Below are positions 8,184 through 17,784 of a stretch of 33,902 bases of DNA, piece by piece (position 1 is the stretch's first letter; each line of letters opens with the position of its first letter). This DNA is from Desulfuromonadales bacterium. Lineage in GTDB: Bacteria; Desulfobacterota; Desulfuromonadia; Desulfuromonadales; BM103. The stretch lies in NCBI GenBank assembly GCA_030614505.1, contig JAUWTX010000002.1, positions 1 to 33,902 on the forward strand. Direction: 5' to 3'. The position numbers and the translations under genes were made by a program. The notes beneath the pieces were generated by a model that had not been told where the DNA came from, made no database searches, and saw nothing but the letters and a program-made list of their open reading frames with translations.

Positions 8184-9497
8184 TCAGGAGGATTCGTCCT
8201 CCTTCGGGAAGTACGTGCTGACGATGGTCGAGACTTCATTACGTACATGATCGGATTCATCGCCGGCGAAGTTGTTGTACAGTTCCGGTGCCAGGGCGAC
8301 AAACTGGTCAAGCAGGTCCGGGTCAAAATGAGAGCCGTGACCTTCCAGAAGAATGTCCAGGGATCGTTCCATAGAAAATGCTTTTTTGTACGGCCGTACG
8401 GATGTGAGAGCATCAAAGACATCAGCAATAGCAAAAATCCTGGCTCCAACCGGGATATCCTCACCTTGCAAGGTGTTCGGGTAACCGGACCCATCATATT
8501 TTTCATGATGACAGCCGACAATCGGGACGGCATCCCCGAGCCAGGAGGAACGGTTCACGATGTCGATGCCGTGTTTCACATGCTGGCGCATGATGGCAAA
8601 CTCGTCATCATCCAGCTTGCCGGGCTTGAGCAGAATCCTGTCTTCGGTGCCGATCTTGCCTACATCGTGCAGAAAGGCCCCCTTGACTAAACCCTGCATT
8701 GTCTGTTCATCGACGCCGACAGCCTCGGCAAGGCGCACTGAATAGAGTGTAACCCGATAGTTGTGAGCATCTGTATCGCTATCACGCTTGGCAATAGCGC
8801 CGCCAAGGGTTTTGATGATCTCCAGGTTGGCATCGAGCAGGCGCAACGAGAGCCCTTCGACACGGCGGATCAGTCCAAGAACCACCGGGTAAAGAACAAG
8901 GGCGCTGGTTGCCACAATCAGCATGACAAACAGGAGAGCTCGCTGCATTCGCTGGTTGAATTCAGCCAGGGCGACATCCGAGAGGGCATAGATACCAACA
9001 ACTCTCAGAACAGGGGCCCCATGACGATTGTTCAGGGGCAGCCCGACCCGAACAACCGGTTTGTCGGCAATCCGGATCGGTTCTGCTACCACGCCATCGG
9101 CAGCCTTTTGTAGGAGAGTTTTTGTATCAAGGAGCTCACGCAGAGTCTGTCCGTCAGGGTACCCCGGGTCAATGTTTTCAACTATTTTCTGTCCCTGTAG
9201 ATCGTAGAAGGCTGCTACCGGGAAATAACCGGTCCGTTGACGAACAGGGCCATGATTCCCCTTGATACGGCTTAGCAACTGATCAGCGTCTAGATTCTCG
9301 GGATCATCGAGCAGGTCATAAATGTTCTGGTTGATTTGCAAAGCACGTTGACTGGCAAAAAAAGTGATTTCGTTGATGATACGGCTACGTTCAAGGAAGT
9401 ATGCAATCGCAACGATTATGATTGAAATTGCCATGGTGGCAATGATCAAACGCTTGATCAGGTCACGATGGATAGTCGAATTCAACTTTCTTCCCAT
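8184..9497 (-). CDS. Membrane-anchored HD-GYP domain protein (probable c-di-GMP phosphodiesterase)
   Basis: N-terminal TM, periplasmic-type sensor region, second TM, then GAFLHDVGKIG, HVKHG, HHEKYDGSGYP and IFAIADVFDALTS HD-GYP motifs. Confidence 0.92.
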   Translation of the reverse strand: MGRKLNSTIHRDLIKRLIIATMAISIIIVAIAYFLERSRIINEITFFASQRALQINQNIYDLLDDPENLDADQLLSRIKGNHGPVRQRTGYFPVAAFYDLQGQKIVENIDPGYPDGQTLRELLDTKTLLQKAADGVVAEPIRIADKPVVRVGLPLNNRHGAPVLRVVGIYALSDVALAEFNQRMQRALLFVMLIVATSALVLYPVVLGLIRRVEGLSLRLLDANLEIIKTLGGAIAKRDSDTDAHNYRVTLYSVRLAEAVGVDEQTMQGLVKGAFLHDVGKIGTEDRILLKPGKLDDDEFAIMRQHVKHGIDIVNRSSWLGDAVPIVGCHHEKYDGSGYPNTLQGEDIPVGARIFAIADVFDALTSVRPYKKAFSMERSLDILLEGHGSHFDPDLLDQFVALAPELYNNFAGDESDHVRNEVSTIVSTYFPKEDESS

Positions 9498-9726
9498 AGC
9501 GTTTCTCCACGTTCCCCTGCGCCTTCTGCCTACAATGAGTTCACTGATTCAGGTATAATCAAGGCCTATAAATATTTAACACAAAGCCGCAAAGATTAAA
9601 GGGAGGCGTGCAAAGAAAACCATCGTTCCTCCGGGAACTCTGGTTTGTTGTCGCCAGTTATTATAGAATCAGGAGTCTAGCAGCCTGTTGGACTATCAAT
9701 AAACTGGTTGCCAGGGGCGATTTTCT

Positions 9727-10350
9727 ATGCAAGAAATTTTATCTTACATCGCACTCTCTATGGGAGTTGCCTGGGCGAGCGGGGTCAACCTGTATGCAGC
9801 AATACTGGTCCTTGGTCTGCTCGGAACTTCGGGTAACATAACCCTGCCGGAAACCCTGCAGGTTCTGCAGAATCCCATAGTTATCGGCGCTGCCGGACTC
9901 ATGTATTGCATCGAGTTCTTTGCCGACAAGATACCCGGCGTCGATAGCGCCTGGGACACTTTGCACACCTTTATCCGTATCCCCGCCGGTGCGGTCTTGG
10001 CCGCATCTGCCGTTGCCGAAGTCGACCCATCGTTTACTCTTTCGGCCGCCCTGGTCGGCGGTGGTTTGACCGCAGCGACCCATCTGACCAAGGCGAGCAC
10101 CCGTCTTCTGGTGAATACTTCACCGGAGCCATTCAGCAATATCGGCGTTTCTCTTGCAGAAGACACCTTGGTTTTCGGCGGTCTATGGGCGGCACTGCAT
10201 TATCCCCTGGTATTTCTCATTTTCCTGGTGATCTTTGTGGTGCTGATGATCTGGCTGCTGCCGATCCTCTGGCGAGGGATAAAGGGGATGTATGAGATGT
10301 TACGAAAGTTTTTTAAGATCGAAAAGCCTAAGTATTTGACGAAACAGTAA
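9727..10350 (+). CDS. DUF4126 family membrane protein
   Basis: 207 aa; ALSMGVAWASGVNLYAAILVLGLLG...EFFADKIPGVDSAWDTLHTFIRIPAGA... typical of DUF4126. Confidence 0.85.
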   Translation: MQEILSYIALSMGVAWASGVNLYAAILVLGLLGTSGNITLPETLQVLQNPIVIGAAGLMYCIEFFADKIPGVDSAWDTLHTFIRIPAGAVLAASAVAEVDPSFTLSAALVGGGLTAATHLTKASTRLLVNTSPEPFSNIGVSLAEDTLVFGGLWAALHYPLVFLIFLVIFVVLMIWLLPILWRGIKGMYEMLRKFFKIEKPKYLTKQ

Positions 10351-10375
10351 ATCTCCTGCTGTATTATTTACAATG

Positions 10376-10405
10376 AAGGGCGACCAATTTGGCCGCCCTT
10401 TTGTT
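10376..10405. terminator. Probable bidirectional terminator between convergent genes
   Basis: AAGGGCGACC-aattt-GGCCGCCCTT followed by ttgttctctt; one mismatch in the stem on the + strand. Confidence 0.75.
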
Positions 10406-10408
10406 CTC

Positions 10409-11644
10409 TTATTTACCCCACTTTTCCTTGATCCGCTGCACCGCAGTCTCAACATTACCGCGATCACCAAAAGCTGAAAGGCGGAAGTAGCCTTCGCCAG
10501 AGGGGCCGAAGCCGCTGCCGGGGGTGCCGACCACATGGCATTCGTTCAAAAGCTTGTCGAAGAAATCCCAACTGCTCATCCCTTCGGGAGTTTCCAGCCA
10601 GATGTAGGGAGCATTGACGCCGCCGAAGCAGGTGATGCCGGCTGAGGTCAGGCTCTCGCGGATAATGCGGGCGTTCTCCATGTAGTAGTCGATGTTCTCC
10701 TTGATTTGAGACCAACCCTCATCGGAGTAGACTGCAGCAGCGGCCTTCTGCACCGGGTAGGAGACGCCGTTAAATTTAGTAGTCTGACGGCGGTTCCAGA
10801 GTTTGTTGAAGCTGTACTTTTCGCCGCTGGCGGTGGTGCCCATCAGTTCCTCCGGGACGACCACCAGTCCGCAGCGCACACCGGTGAAGCCGGCTGTCTT
10901 GGAGAAGGAACGGAACTCGATGGCACATTGCTTAGCGCCTTCAATCTCGTAGATCGAGTGGGGGATATCCGCTTCGGTGATGAACGCCTCGTAGGCGGCA
11001 TCGAAGAGAATCACAGCATTGTTGGCCAAGGCATAGTCAACCCATTTTTTCAGGTCGTCCCTGGTGGCCACAACCCCGGTTGGATTGTTCGGGTAGCAGA
11101 GATAGATTACATCGATCTTCTCGTTCGGGATTGACGGAGAGAAATTATTGGCTCCGGTGCAGGGCATGTAGTGGATGCCAGCGTAGTAGCCCTTGTCATC
11201 TGCTTCTCCGGTGCGGCCCACCATAACGTTGGTGTCGTTGTAAACCGGATAGACTGGGTCGCAGATGGCAACCTTGTTGCCGAGGTCGAAGATATCGAGG
11301 ATGTTGGCGCAGTCGCACTTGGAACCGTCGGAGATAAACACTTCCGAGGTTTTCAGGGCGACGCCAAGAGGCTTGTATGCCTTGTCGATAATTATCTGGG
11401 AGAGCCAGTCGTAGCCCTGTTCGGGACCATAACCATGGAAGCTCTCGCCCCTGGCCATGTCGTCTACGCCTTCATGGAAGGCCTTAAGTACTGCCGGAGC
11501 CAATGGCAAGGTGACATCGCCGATGCCGAGGCGGATTACCGAGGCCTCGGGGTTGGCGTCGGTAAACTCTTTCACCCGGCGACCGATTTCGGGGAATAAA
11601 TATCCTGCTTGGAGTTTTAAATATGAATCATTGATGCGTGCCAT
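10409..11644 (-). CDS. dapL: LL-diaminopimelate aminotransferase
   Basis: [24 protein letters not shown]...[13 protein letters not shown]...CYPNNPTG...[17 protein letters not shown]. Confidence 0.95.
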   Translation of the reverse strand: MARINDSYLKLQAGYLFPEIGRRVKEFTDANPEASVIRLGIGDVTLPLAPAVLKAFHEGVDDMARGESFHGYGPEQGYDWLSQIIIDKAYKPLGVALKTSEVFISDGSKCDCANILDIFDLGNKVAICDPVYPVYNDTNVMVGRTGEADDKGYYAGIHYMPCTGANNFSPSIPNEKIDVIYLCYPNNPTGVVATRDDLKKWVDYALANNAVILFDAAYEAFITEADIPHSIYEIEGAKQCAIEFRSFSKTAGFTGVRCGLVVVPEELMGTTASGEKYSFNKLWNRRQTTKFNGVSYPVQKAAAAVYSDEGWSQIKENIDYYMENARIIRESLTSAGITCFGGVNAPYIWLETPEGMSSWDFFDKLLNECHVVGTPGSGFGPSGEGYFRLSAFGDRGNVETAVQRIKEKWGK

Positions 11645-11675
11645 TTAAGTTACATCCTCCGCTTGGAAGTCAAAA

Positions 11676-11705
11676 GTGGCGCGTGGCGCGTGGCGCGTGG
11701 CGCGG
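11676..11705. repeat. Heptamer tandem array (GTGGCGC)x4 + GG
   Basis: Units at 11676-11682, 11683-11689, 11690-11696, 11697-11703. Confidence 0.95.
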
Positions 11706-11745
11706 AAATCTATAGGTCTGTAGTTTATAAGGTTTGGAGGTTTAT

Positions 11746-11775
11746 CACGCCACGCGCTACTCGCCACGCGCCACG
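11746..11775. repeat. Inverted, partly degenerate copy of the GTGGCGC array
   Basis: cacgccacgcgctactcgccacgcgccacg; reverse complement cgtggcgcgtggcgagtagcgcgtggcgtg. Confidence 0.85.
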
Positions 11776-11783
11776 ATTAGGCC

Positions 11784-12587
11784 TCATTTAAGGCCCAGAA
11801 CATCCTGCATATCATAAAGCCCGGCATCCTTACCGCCCAGCCACCCAGCAGCGCGTACTGCTCCACGGGCAAACATGTCACGGCTCATGGCGCGATGGGT
11901 CAGCTCGATCCGTTCACCCATGCCGATGAAGTAGACGGTGTGCTCGCCAACGATGTCTCCGCCGCGTACGGTCTGCATTCCGATCTCCTCAGCAGTCCGC
12001 TCGCCACACATCCCTTCACGGTGATAGTTGGCGACCTGGTTGTAATCGCGATCGAGGGCATCGGCAACGATTTCACCCATGCGTACGGCAGTGCCGGAAG
12101 GTGAATCTTTTTTCTTGTTGTGATGCAGCTCGACGATCTCGACATCAAAACCGTCACCTAGGGTTTTGGCCATATCTTTGAGCAGCTTGAAACAGACGTT
12201 GACACCGACACTCATGTTCGGTGCAAAGACCACGGGGGTTGATTCAGAGACCCTTGTGATGACGTCACGCTGCTCCGGGTTCAAACCAGTTGTGCCGACC
12301 ACCATGGCTTTGCCGAGCTTAGCGCAGACTTCGGCGTTGACTATGGTAACTTCCGGCCAGGTGAAGTCGATCAACAGATCGGCGTTGGCCAGTGCCTGCT
12401 CCAGGGAATCAGTAATGGCAACCCCGAGGTCGCCACAGCCGGCGATGTAGCCGGCATCGTCGCCAAGTCTGGCGTGCCCGGCCATTTCGATCGCTCCCGC
12501 CACTTCAAGTCCTTCGGCTTCGGTAACCAGGGTAATGATACGGCCGCCCATTCTGCCGGCGGCCCCAGTAACTGCAACTCTAATCAT
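11784..12587 (-). CDS. dapB: 4-hydroxy-tetrahydrodipicolinate reductase
   Basis: MIRVAVTGAAGRMGGRII..., DFTWPE, GTTGLN, APNMSVGVNV, ELHHNKKKDSPSGTA. Confidence 0.96.
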   Translation of the reverse strand: MIRVAVTGAAGRMGGRIITLVTEAEGLEVAGAIEMAGHARLGDDAGYIAGCGDLGVAITDSLEQALANADLLIDFTWPEVTIVNAEVCAKLGKAMVVGTTGLNPEQRDVITRVSESTPVVFAPNMSVGVNVCFKLLKDMAKTLGDGFDVEIVELHHNKKKDSPSGTAVRMGEIVADALDRDYNQVANYHREGMCGERTAEEIGMQTVRGGDIVGEHTVYFIGMGERIELTHRAMSRDMFARGAVRAAGWLGGKDAGLYDMQDVLGLK

Positions 12588-12626
12588 TTGAATGCCTTTG
12601 TTTAACGCCCGTTCGCGGGGCTATTC

Positions 12627-12684
12627 AAGACGCAAAAGAACAAAGAACAACAAAAACCTTGGCGCTCTGTGCGTCTTTGCGTTA
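12627..12684. repeat. A-rich/CGCAAAG-type repeat with internal inverted repeat
   Basis: aagacgcaaaagaacaaagaacaacaaaaaccttggcgctctgtgcgtctttgcgttaac; aagacgca (12627-12634) pairs with tgcgtctt (12670-12677). Confidence 0.6.
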
Positions 12685-12700
12685 ACTCATAATATTTCGT

Positions 12701-13576
12701 TCAGATTAATTCATACTTTTTCAAAACTAATTTCAGCTTCTCAAGTGTTGCATCGCCCATATCGACCAATGGCAGACGGACATTCGCTTCAATCTTGCCC
12801 ATCAACTCCAGCGTCTTTTTGACTGGAACCGGGTTGGACTCGATAAACATGGCAGTGTGGAACTCGAGCAGTTCGAGGTGCAGCTTACGAGCAGTAACGT
12901 AATCGCCGTTCGCAGTGGCTTTGACCATTGCCTTGACTCGTGCCGGAACGGCATTGGCTGACACGGATATGACCCCCTTGGCGCCACAGGCCATCATCGG
13001 AAAGGTCAGAAAGTCGTCTCCGGAAATAACGTCGATCTTGTCGCCGGCCCTGGCAAGAATTTCCGAGACCTGGGTCAGGCTGCCGGAGGCTTCCTTGATC
13101 GCCACGATGTTGGCAAATTCAGCCAGACGGACAGTGGTGTCGGCAGTCATGTTGACGCCGGTACGGCCAGGCACATTGTAGAGGACCTGGGGCAGGGCAA
13201 CCTCTTCAGCCAGAAGTTTGTAATGCTGGTAGATCCCTTCCTGGGAGGGTTTGTTGTAGTAAGGGCAGACCAGCAGCAGACCGTCGGCACCCATGGCCTT
13301 GGCATTTTTCGACAGGTGGATCGCTTCAGCGGTGTTGTTGGCCCCGGTGCCGGCGATAACCGGAACACGTTTGTTGACCTGATCGAGGCAGACCTTGATG
13401 ACGTACTCGTGCTCATCAACGTCGAGGGTTGCCGATTCGCCGGTCGTGCCACAAGGGACGATGACATCTGTGCCGTTTTCGATCTGGAAATCGATCAATT
13501 GGCGATAGGTCTCCTCGGCGAACTGCCCCTGACTGTCGAAAGGGGTGACGATAGCTACCATGGATCCACTGAACAT
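12701..13576 (-). CDS. dapA: 4-hydroxy-tetrahydrodipicolinate synthase
   Basis: MFSGSMVAIVTPF, PCGTTGESATLD, VPVIAGTGAN, PYYNKPSQEGIYQHY, YNVPGRTGVN, IKEASGS, ISGDD. Confidence 0.96.
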   Translation of the reverse strand: MFSGSMVAIVTPFDSQGQFAEETYRQLIDFQIENGTDVIVPCGTTGESATLDVDEHEYVIKVCLDQVNKRVPVIAGTGANNTAEAIHLSKNAKAMGADGLLLVCPYYNKPSQEGIYQHYKLLAEEVALPQVLYNVPGRTGVNMTADTTVRLAEFANIVAIKEASGSLTQVSEILARAGDKIDVISGDDFLTFPMMACGAKGVISVSANAVPARVKAMVKATANGDYVTARKLHLELLEFHTAMFIESNPVPVKKTLELMGKIEANVRLPLVDMGDATLEKLKLVLKKYELI

Positions 13577-13662
13577 GATTTTCTCCTTAACTGCGGATAT
13601 ATAAAAAATATTCCTTAACTACGGCAGTAAACCACCTACCTAACATAGCGTCAGGTTCTTGT

Positions 13663-13684
13663 AAAGGGCGTATCAGCGCCCTTT
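13663..13684 (-). terminator. Hairpin with the lipoprotein stop codon in its loop
   Basis: Minus strand AAAGGGCG-ctgata-CGCCCTTT; TGA stop (13673-13675) lies in the loop; no strong U-tract follows. Confidence 0.45.
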
Positions 13685-14485
13685 CTGCGGGGTGATCAAG
13701 GCCCCGGGGGTTGCCATACTTTCCAGTAGTAGATCGCCGATACGAACCAGTGCACTGACGCGGTATTCGTATGCTCGTCCGTTATCGAGGCCGCGATCAA
13801 GTAGACGTGTTGCCGTCAGCGGCTTGACGTTGACCGGAATAATTGGAAACGGTCTTTTTGCTTGTCGGCGATAGAGATTATAACCGACCAGTTCCATGTC
13901 CGCAGATAGAGCGGGAGCGGCCCATTGTACCGAAACCTGGGCATCTCCGGCTTCAACCTGCAAGGCGGTCGGCGATGGTGGGGGTTGTTGCATGGCCAGG
14001 TGAATTTTGGCGGCCGGCGCTTCCAGACCACCGAGAGTCACAGGTATGATGGCGTAGCGGTAACCGTTGCCGAGCTGAATATTCAGATCGCGCCAGTAAA
14101 GTCGCTTGCCGATACGTTGTCCCGGAGCGGGATATTTGATGTCGAATTCTGCTACTTCAACCTGTGGGTCCCGGCAGGTAGGACAGCCTTCCACAGCATC
14201 ATAGGTCAGACGTTTGATGCGGAATCCGGTCAGATCTTCAGCGTCGCTGCCGTCTTGGTTTGCCGTTGGAATTGTCCAGCCAAGCACGAAGAGGTTCCCC
14301 TGCTGATGCAAGGTTACTTCTTTCGGGGCTTCGGGAAGCGTGGCAAGCTTTGGTCGTACAGGGCCCTTTTTGCCGCAACCGACGGTCATCACAATCAAAA
14401 AGAGACTGATTGTGATGAGGAGCGCGTAGCGCGTGGCGCGTGGCGCGGAAAACCTTAAATATTGCAAACCACTGAAAATTTTCAT
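13673..14485 (-). CDS. Lipoprotein with fibronectin type III-like domains
   Basis: Hydrophobic LLITISLFLIVMTVGCGKKGPVRPK lipobox region; repeated Fn3-like segments (VSVQWAAPALSADMELVGYNLYRR, AYEYRVSALV). Confidence 0.8.
   Translation of the reverse strand: MKIFSGLQYLRFSAPRATRYALLITISLFLIVMTVGCGKKGPVRPKLATLPEAPKEVTLHQQGNLFVLGWTIPTANQDGSDAEDLTGFRIKRLTYDAVEGCPTCRDPQVEVAEFDIKYPAPGQRIGKRLYWRDLNIQLGNGYRYAIIPVTLGGLEAPAAKIHLAMQQPPPSPTALQVEAGDAQVSVQWAAPALSADMELVGYNLYRRQAKRPFPIIPVNVKPLTATRLLDRGLDNGRAYEYRVSALVRIGDLLLESMATPGALITPQKGR
14426..14448. repeat. Heptamer array GTAGCGC-(GTGGCGC)x2-GG inside the lipoprotein ORF 5' end
   Basis: Same unit as 11676-11705; followed by ggaaaacctta. Confidence 0.9.
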
Positions 14486-14487
14486 TC

Positions 14488-15870
14488 TTAGCTTTCCTTC
14501 AGAGCCTGGCGGGCCAGGATGATTTCTTTTTCGACGGACGAGCGGGCGGTGCCGCCGGTTGCCTTGCGAGCATTCACCGAGGATTCAAGGGTGATGTAAT
14601 CGAAGATGTCGACATCTATGTCGGCAGAGAATTGTTTGAACTCCTCCAGGGTCAACCCCGGGATGTCTTTGCTGTTCTCTATGCAATAGCGCACGGTTTT
14701 GCCGACCACTTCGTGAGCGTTGCGGAAGGGCAGTCCCTTGCGGACCAGGTAATCGGCGATATCGGTGGCGGTGGAGAAGCCGCGTCCGGCGGCAATCCGC
14801 ATCTGTTCCGGTTTGACAGCCATCTCGGCGATCATCTCGGCAAAAACCTTGAGCGAACCGCGCACTGTGTCAATGGTGTCAAAGAGCGGTTCCTTGTCTT
14901 CCTGCATGTCCTTGTTGTAGGCCAGTGGCAGAGACTTCATCAGGGTCAACAGGCTAACCTGGTTGCCATAGACTCGACCGGTTTTACCCCGCACCAGTTC
15001 GGGAACGTCGGGGTTCTTCTTCTGCGGCATGATGGAACTGCCGGTGCAGAAACCATCAGAGAGGTCGATGAAGGCAAAATCGGCGCTCGACCAGAGGATC
15101 AATTCTTCGGAGAGGCGCGACAGGTGCATCATCATGATCGAGGCAAAACTGCAGAATTCGAGGGCAAAGTCGCGATCGGAGACTGAGTCCAGGCTGTTGC
15201 GCGTCACACCGGCAAAGTCGAGTTGTTCGGCAACCCACTCGCGGTCAATGGGGAAGGTCGTGCCCGCCAGGGCCCCCGCACCGAGCGGAAGCAGGTTGAG
15301 CCGACTGCGCAGGTCATGCAGACGGCCGGTATCCCGAGCCAGCATCTCCACATAAGCCAGCATGTGATGGGCAAAGAGCACCGGTTGGGCGGTCTGCAGA
15401 TGAGTGTACCCAGGCATAATGACATCGAGATTGGCCTCGGCCTGATCGAGCAGGGCCGACTGCAGTTGCTTGAGAGCTTTTGCAATGGCATCGACTTCAT
15501 CACGCAGATAGAGTCGCACGTCAAGGGCGACCTGGTCGTTGCGGGAGCGGGCGGTATGTAGCTTGCCGCCGACTGCACCGATCTTTTCTATCAAGCGGGC
15601 TTCGATATTCATATGAATATCTTCGCGGGCTACCGAAAAGACAAACTTGCCCGCTTCGATTTCCGCAAGGATCTCGTTGAGACCCTGGATAATCGTTTCG
15701 GCTTCGTTGTCAGCAATGATCTCCTGACGGGCGAGCATCCTGGCATGGGTGACGGAGCCGAGGATGTCGTAGCGGTACAGGCGCTGGTCAAAGTTGATCG
15801 AAGCGGTGAATTCTTCGACAAAGGCATCGGTCGGTTGTGTGAAACGTCCGGCCCAGAGTTTGTCGTTCAT
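14488..15870 (-). CDS. argH: Argininosuccinate lyase
   Basis: [22 protein letters not shown]..., [39 protein letters not shown]. Confidence 0.97.
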   Translation of the reverse strand: MNDKLWAGRFTQPTDAFVEEFTASINFDQRLYRYDILGSVTHARMLARQEIIADNEAETIIQGLNEILAEIEAGKFVFSVAREDIHMNIEARLIEKIGAVGGKLHTARSRNDQVALDVRLYLRDEVDAIAKALKQLQSALLDQAEANLDVIMPGYTHLQTAQPVLFAHHMLAYVEMLARDTGRLHDLRSRLNLLPLGAGALAGTTFPIDREWVAEQLDFAGVTRNSLDSVSDRDFALEFCSFASIMMMHLSRLSEELILWSSADFAFIDLSDGFCTGSSIMPQKKNPDVPELVRGKTGRVYGNQVSLLTLMKSLPLAYNKDMQEDKEPLFDTIDTVRGSLKVFAEMIAEMAVKPEQMRIAAGRGFSTATDIADYLVRKGLPFRNAHEVVGKTVRYCIENSKDIPGLTLEEFKQFSADIDVDIFDYITLESSVNARKATGGTARSSVEKEIILARQALKES

Positions 15871-15921
15871 GGTTCTCTTATCCCTTCAAATGTGCGGCCC
15901 TGAACTTGCGGCAGGTTGGGT

Positions 15922-16407
15922 TTACAGGCCAATAGTTTCGGCTTCATTCCGGTTAGCCAGTTCATCAGCTGGTTCACCCGGGTCTTTCAACGTATCAGGA
16001 TAGACCTGAGCAAGGATGTGCCGGGTGCCGGGTGTCATGTTGTATGTTGCCAGCTGCTCTGCCGGAACCCAGCAGGCTTCTGTTACTTCCTGGTTGTTCG
16101 GCTGTAGTTCGACAGTCAAAGGATGTGCCCGGTAATAAAGGATCACGTAGTGATCGTTATTGTCGCCCAGGGCAACATGCTCATAGACATCAAGCAAACC
16201 ATCAATGTGAACTTCGATACCGACCTCTTCACGAACTTCGCGGTGCAATGCCTCCAGTAGTGGCTCGCCATGGTCGACCTTGCCTCCGGGCATGACACAC
16301 TGGCCACAAAACGGTTCAATGCAGCGCCGGGTGAGGAGAACACGCTCCTGTTCGTCGATGATGCACGCAACGACGGAGGTTTTGATCGATTGTTTTTTAA
16401 ATTCCAT
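15922..16407 (-). CDS. NUDIX hydrolase
   Basis: Nudix box GKVDHGEPLLEALHREVREEVGI. Confidence 0.9.
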   Translation of the reverse strand: MEFKKQSIKTSVVACIIDEQERVLLTRRCIEPFCGQCVMPGGKVDHGEPLLEALHREVREEVGIEVHIDGLLDVYEHVALGDNNDHYVILYYRAHPLTVELQPNNQEVTEACWVPAEQLATYNMTPGTRHILAQVYPDTLKDPGEPADELANRNEAETIGL

Positions 16408-16418
16408 AAATCAGAAAC

Positions 16419-16485
16419 CGGTACGTGGAACGTGGTTCGTGGTGTGTGGAAAGACAAAAAGATTTTTACCACGAACCACGAACCG
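16419..16485. repeat. Heptamer-type (xCGTGGx) array with facing inverted copy
   Basis: gtacgtggaacgtggttcgtggtgtgtgg; cgtggttcgtggt (16431-16443) is perfectly complementary to accacgaaccacg (16468-16480). Confidence 0.85.
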
Positions 16486-17703
16486 CTACTTGTTTGCTTC
16501 CCTCTGCATCGATGCAATGCGCAAACGCAAGGCATTAAGCTTGATGAACCCTTCGGCATCGGCCTGGTTGTAGACCTCGTCCGCCTCGAAAGTGGCGAAA
16601 TCGACATTGAACAGGCTGTCTGTATCCGAGTCGCGGCCAACTACGCGGCAATGCCCTTTGTAGAGCTTGATGCGCGCCTTGCCGTTGACGGTTTGCTGGG
16701 TCTGGTCAATCAGGGCTTGCAGGGCCAGACGTTCGGGAGCGAACCAGAAGCCGTTATAGACCATAGTAGCGTAGCGGGAGATCAGAGAATCGCGCAGGTG
16801 CATGACCTCGCGGTCCATGGTGATCGATTCCACGGCGCGATGAGCTTCTTCGAGAATGGTGCCGCCGGGGGTCTCGTAAACACCGCGGCTCTTCATGCCG
16901 ACGAATCGGTTTTCCATCAGGTCGACGCGGCCGATACCATGCTTGCCGCCCAGTTCATTCAGTTTTGCCAGCAGGTTGGCCGGTGAAAGGCGCTCGCCGT
17001 TGACAGCCACAGCATCGCCTTTCTCAAAATCGATCGCGACAAATTCCGGCTGGTCCGGGGCATCTTCCGGGCGTACGGTCAGTACGTACATTTCTTCTGG
17101 AGCTTCGGCCCATGGGTTTTCGAGCACGTCGCCTTCAAAGGAAATATGTAGCAGGTTGCGATCGGAGCTCCATGGAAATTTCTTGCTGGTCGGCACCGGA
17201 ATGCTGTGCTTGCGAGCATATTCTTCCAGAGCGGTCCGACTGTTTAAATCCCACTCACGCCAGGGCGCGATTACGGTCACAGAAGGATCGAAGTGATAGT
17301 AGGCCAGTTCAAAACGAACCTGGTCGTTGCCTTTGCCGGTGGCACCGTGGGAAACGGCGTCGGCACCTTCGTTGGCTGCGATTTCCATCTGTGCCTTGGA
17401 AATCAGCGGCCGGGCAATCGAGGTGCCGAGGAAGTAGCGCCCTTCGTAGATGGCGTTGGCGCGAAACATCGGGAAGACGAAGTCTCGGGTAAACTCTTCA
17501 CGCAGATCGAGAATGTGACAGGCGCTAGCGCCGGTGTTTTTGGCCTTCTCCGGGATGCCGTCGAGTTCTTCGCCCTGACCGAGGTCAGCCGAGAAGGCGA
17601 CGACTTCACAATCGTATTCCTCGATCAGCCATTTGAGAATGATCGAGGTATCAAGTCCCCCGGAATAGGCGAGGATAACTTTTTTGACTTGTGGTTTTGA
17701 CAT
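16486..17703 (-). CDS. argG: Argininosuccinate synthase
   Basis: [26 protein letters not shown]..., start chosen at [35 protein letters not shown]. Confidence 0.97.
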   Translation of the reverse strand: MSKPQVKKVILAYSGGLDTSIILKWLIEEYDCEVVAFSADLGQGEELDGIPEKAKNTGASACHILDLREEFTRDFVFPMFRANAIYEGRYFLGTSIARPLISKAQMEIAANEGADAVSHGATGKGNDQVRFELAYYHFDPSVTVIAPWREWDLNSRTALEEYARKHSIPVPTSKKFPWSSDRNLLHISFEGDVLENPWAEAPEEMYVLTVRPEDAPDQPEFVAIDFEKGDAVAVNGERLSPANLLAKLNELGGKHGIGRVDLMENRFVGMKSRGVYETPGGTILEEAHRAVESITMDREVMHLRDSLISRYATMVYNGFWFAPERLALQALIDQTQQTVNGKARIKLYKGHCRVVGRDSDTDSLFNVDFATFEADEVYNQADAEGFIKLNALRLRIASMQREANK

Positions 17704-17761
17704 TGAAAAATGCTCCTTAATGATTGACGAATTATGGTCCACCGGTCGCTGGTAAGGTTTT

Positions 17762-17784
17762 CGCGTTCCTCGTCCCGCGTCCCT
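17762..17784. repeat. Degenerate heptamer array (cgcgttc/ctcgtcc/cgcgtcc)
   Basis: 7-nt periodicity; reverse complement ends gcgaaaacctta, matching the 14426 array flank gcggaaaacctta. Confidence 0.65.

Noticed and set aside
11676-11775. Possible CRISPR-like array
   Set aside because: Units are 7 nt with no spacers, and no cas genes are present.
16270-16986. 238-aa plus-strand ORF
   Set aside because: Antisense to the NUDIX gene, spacer and argG; no recognisable protein features.
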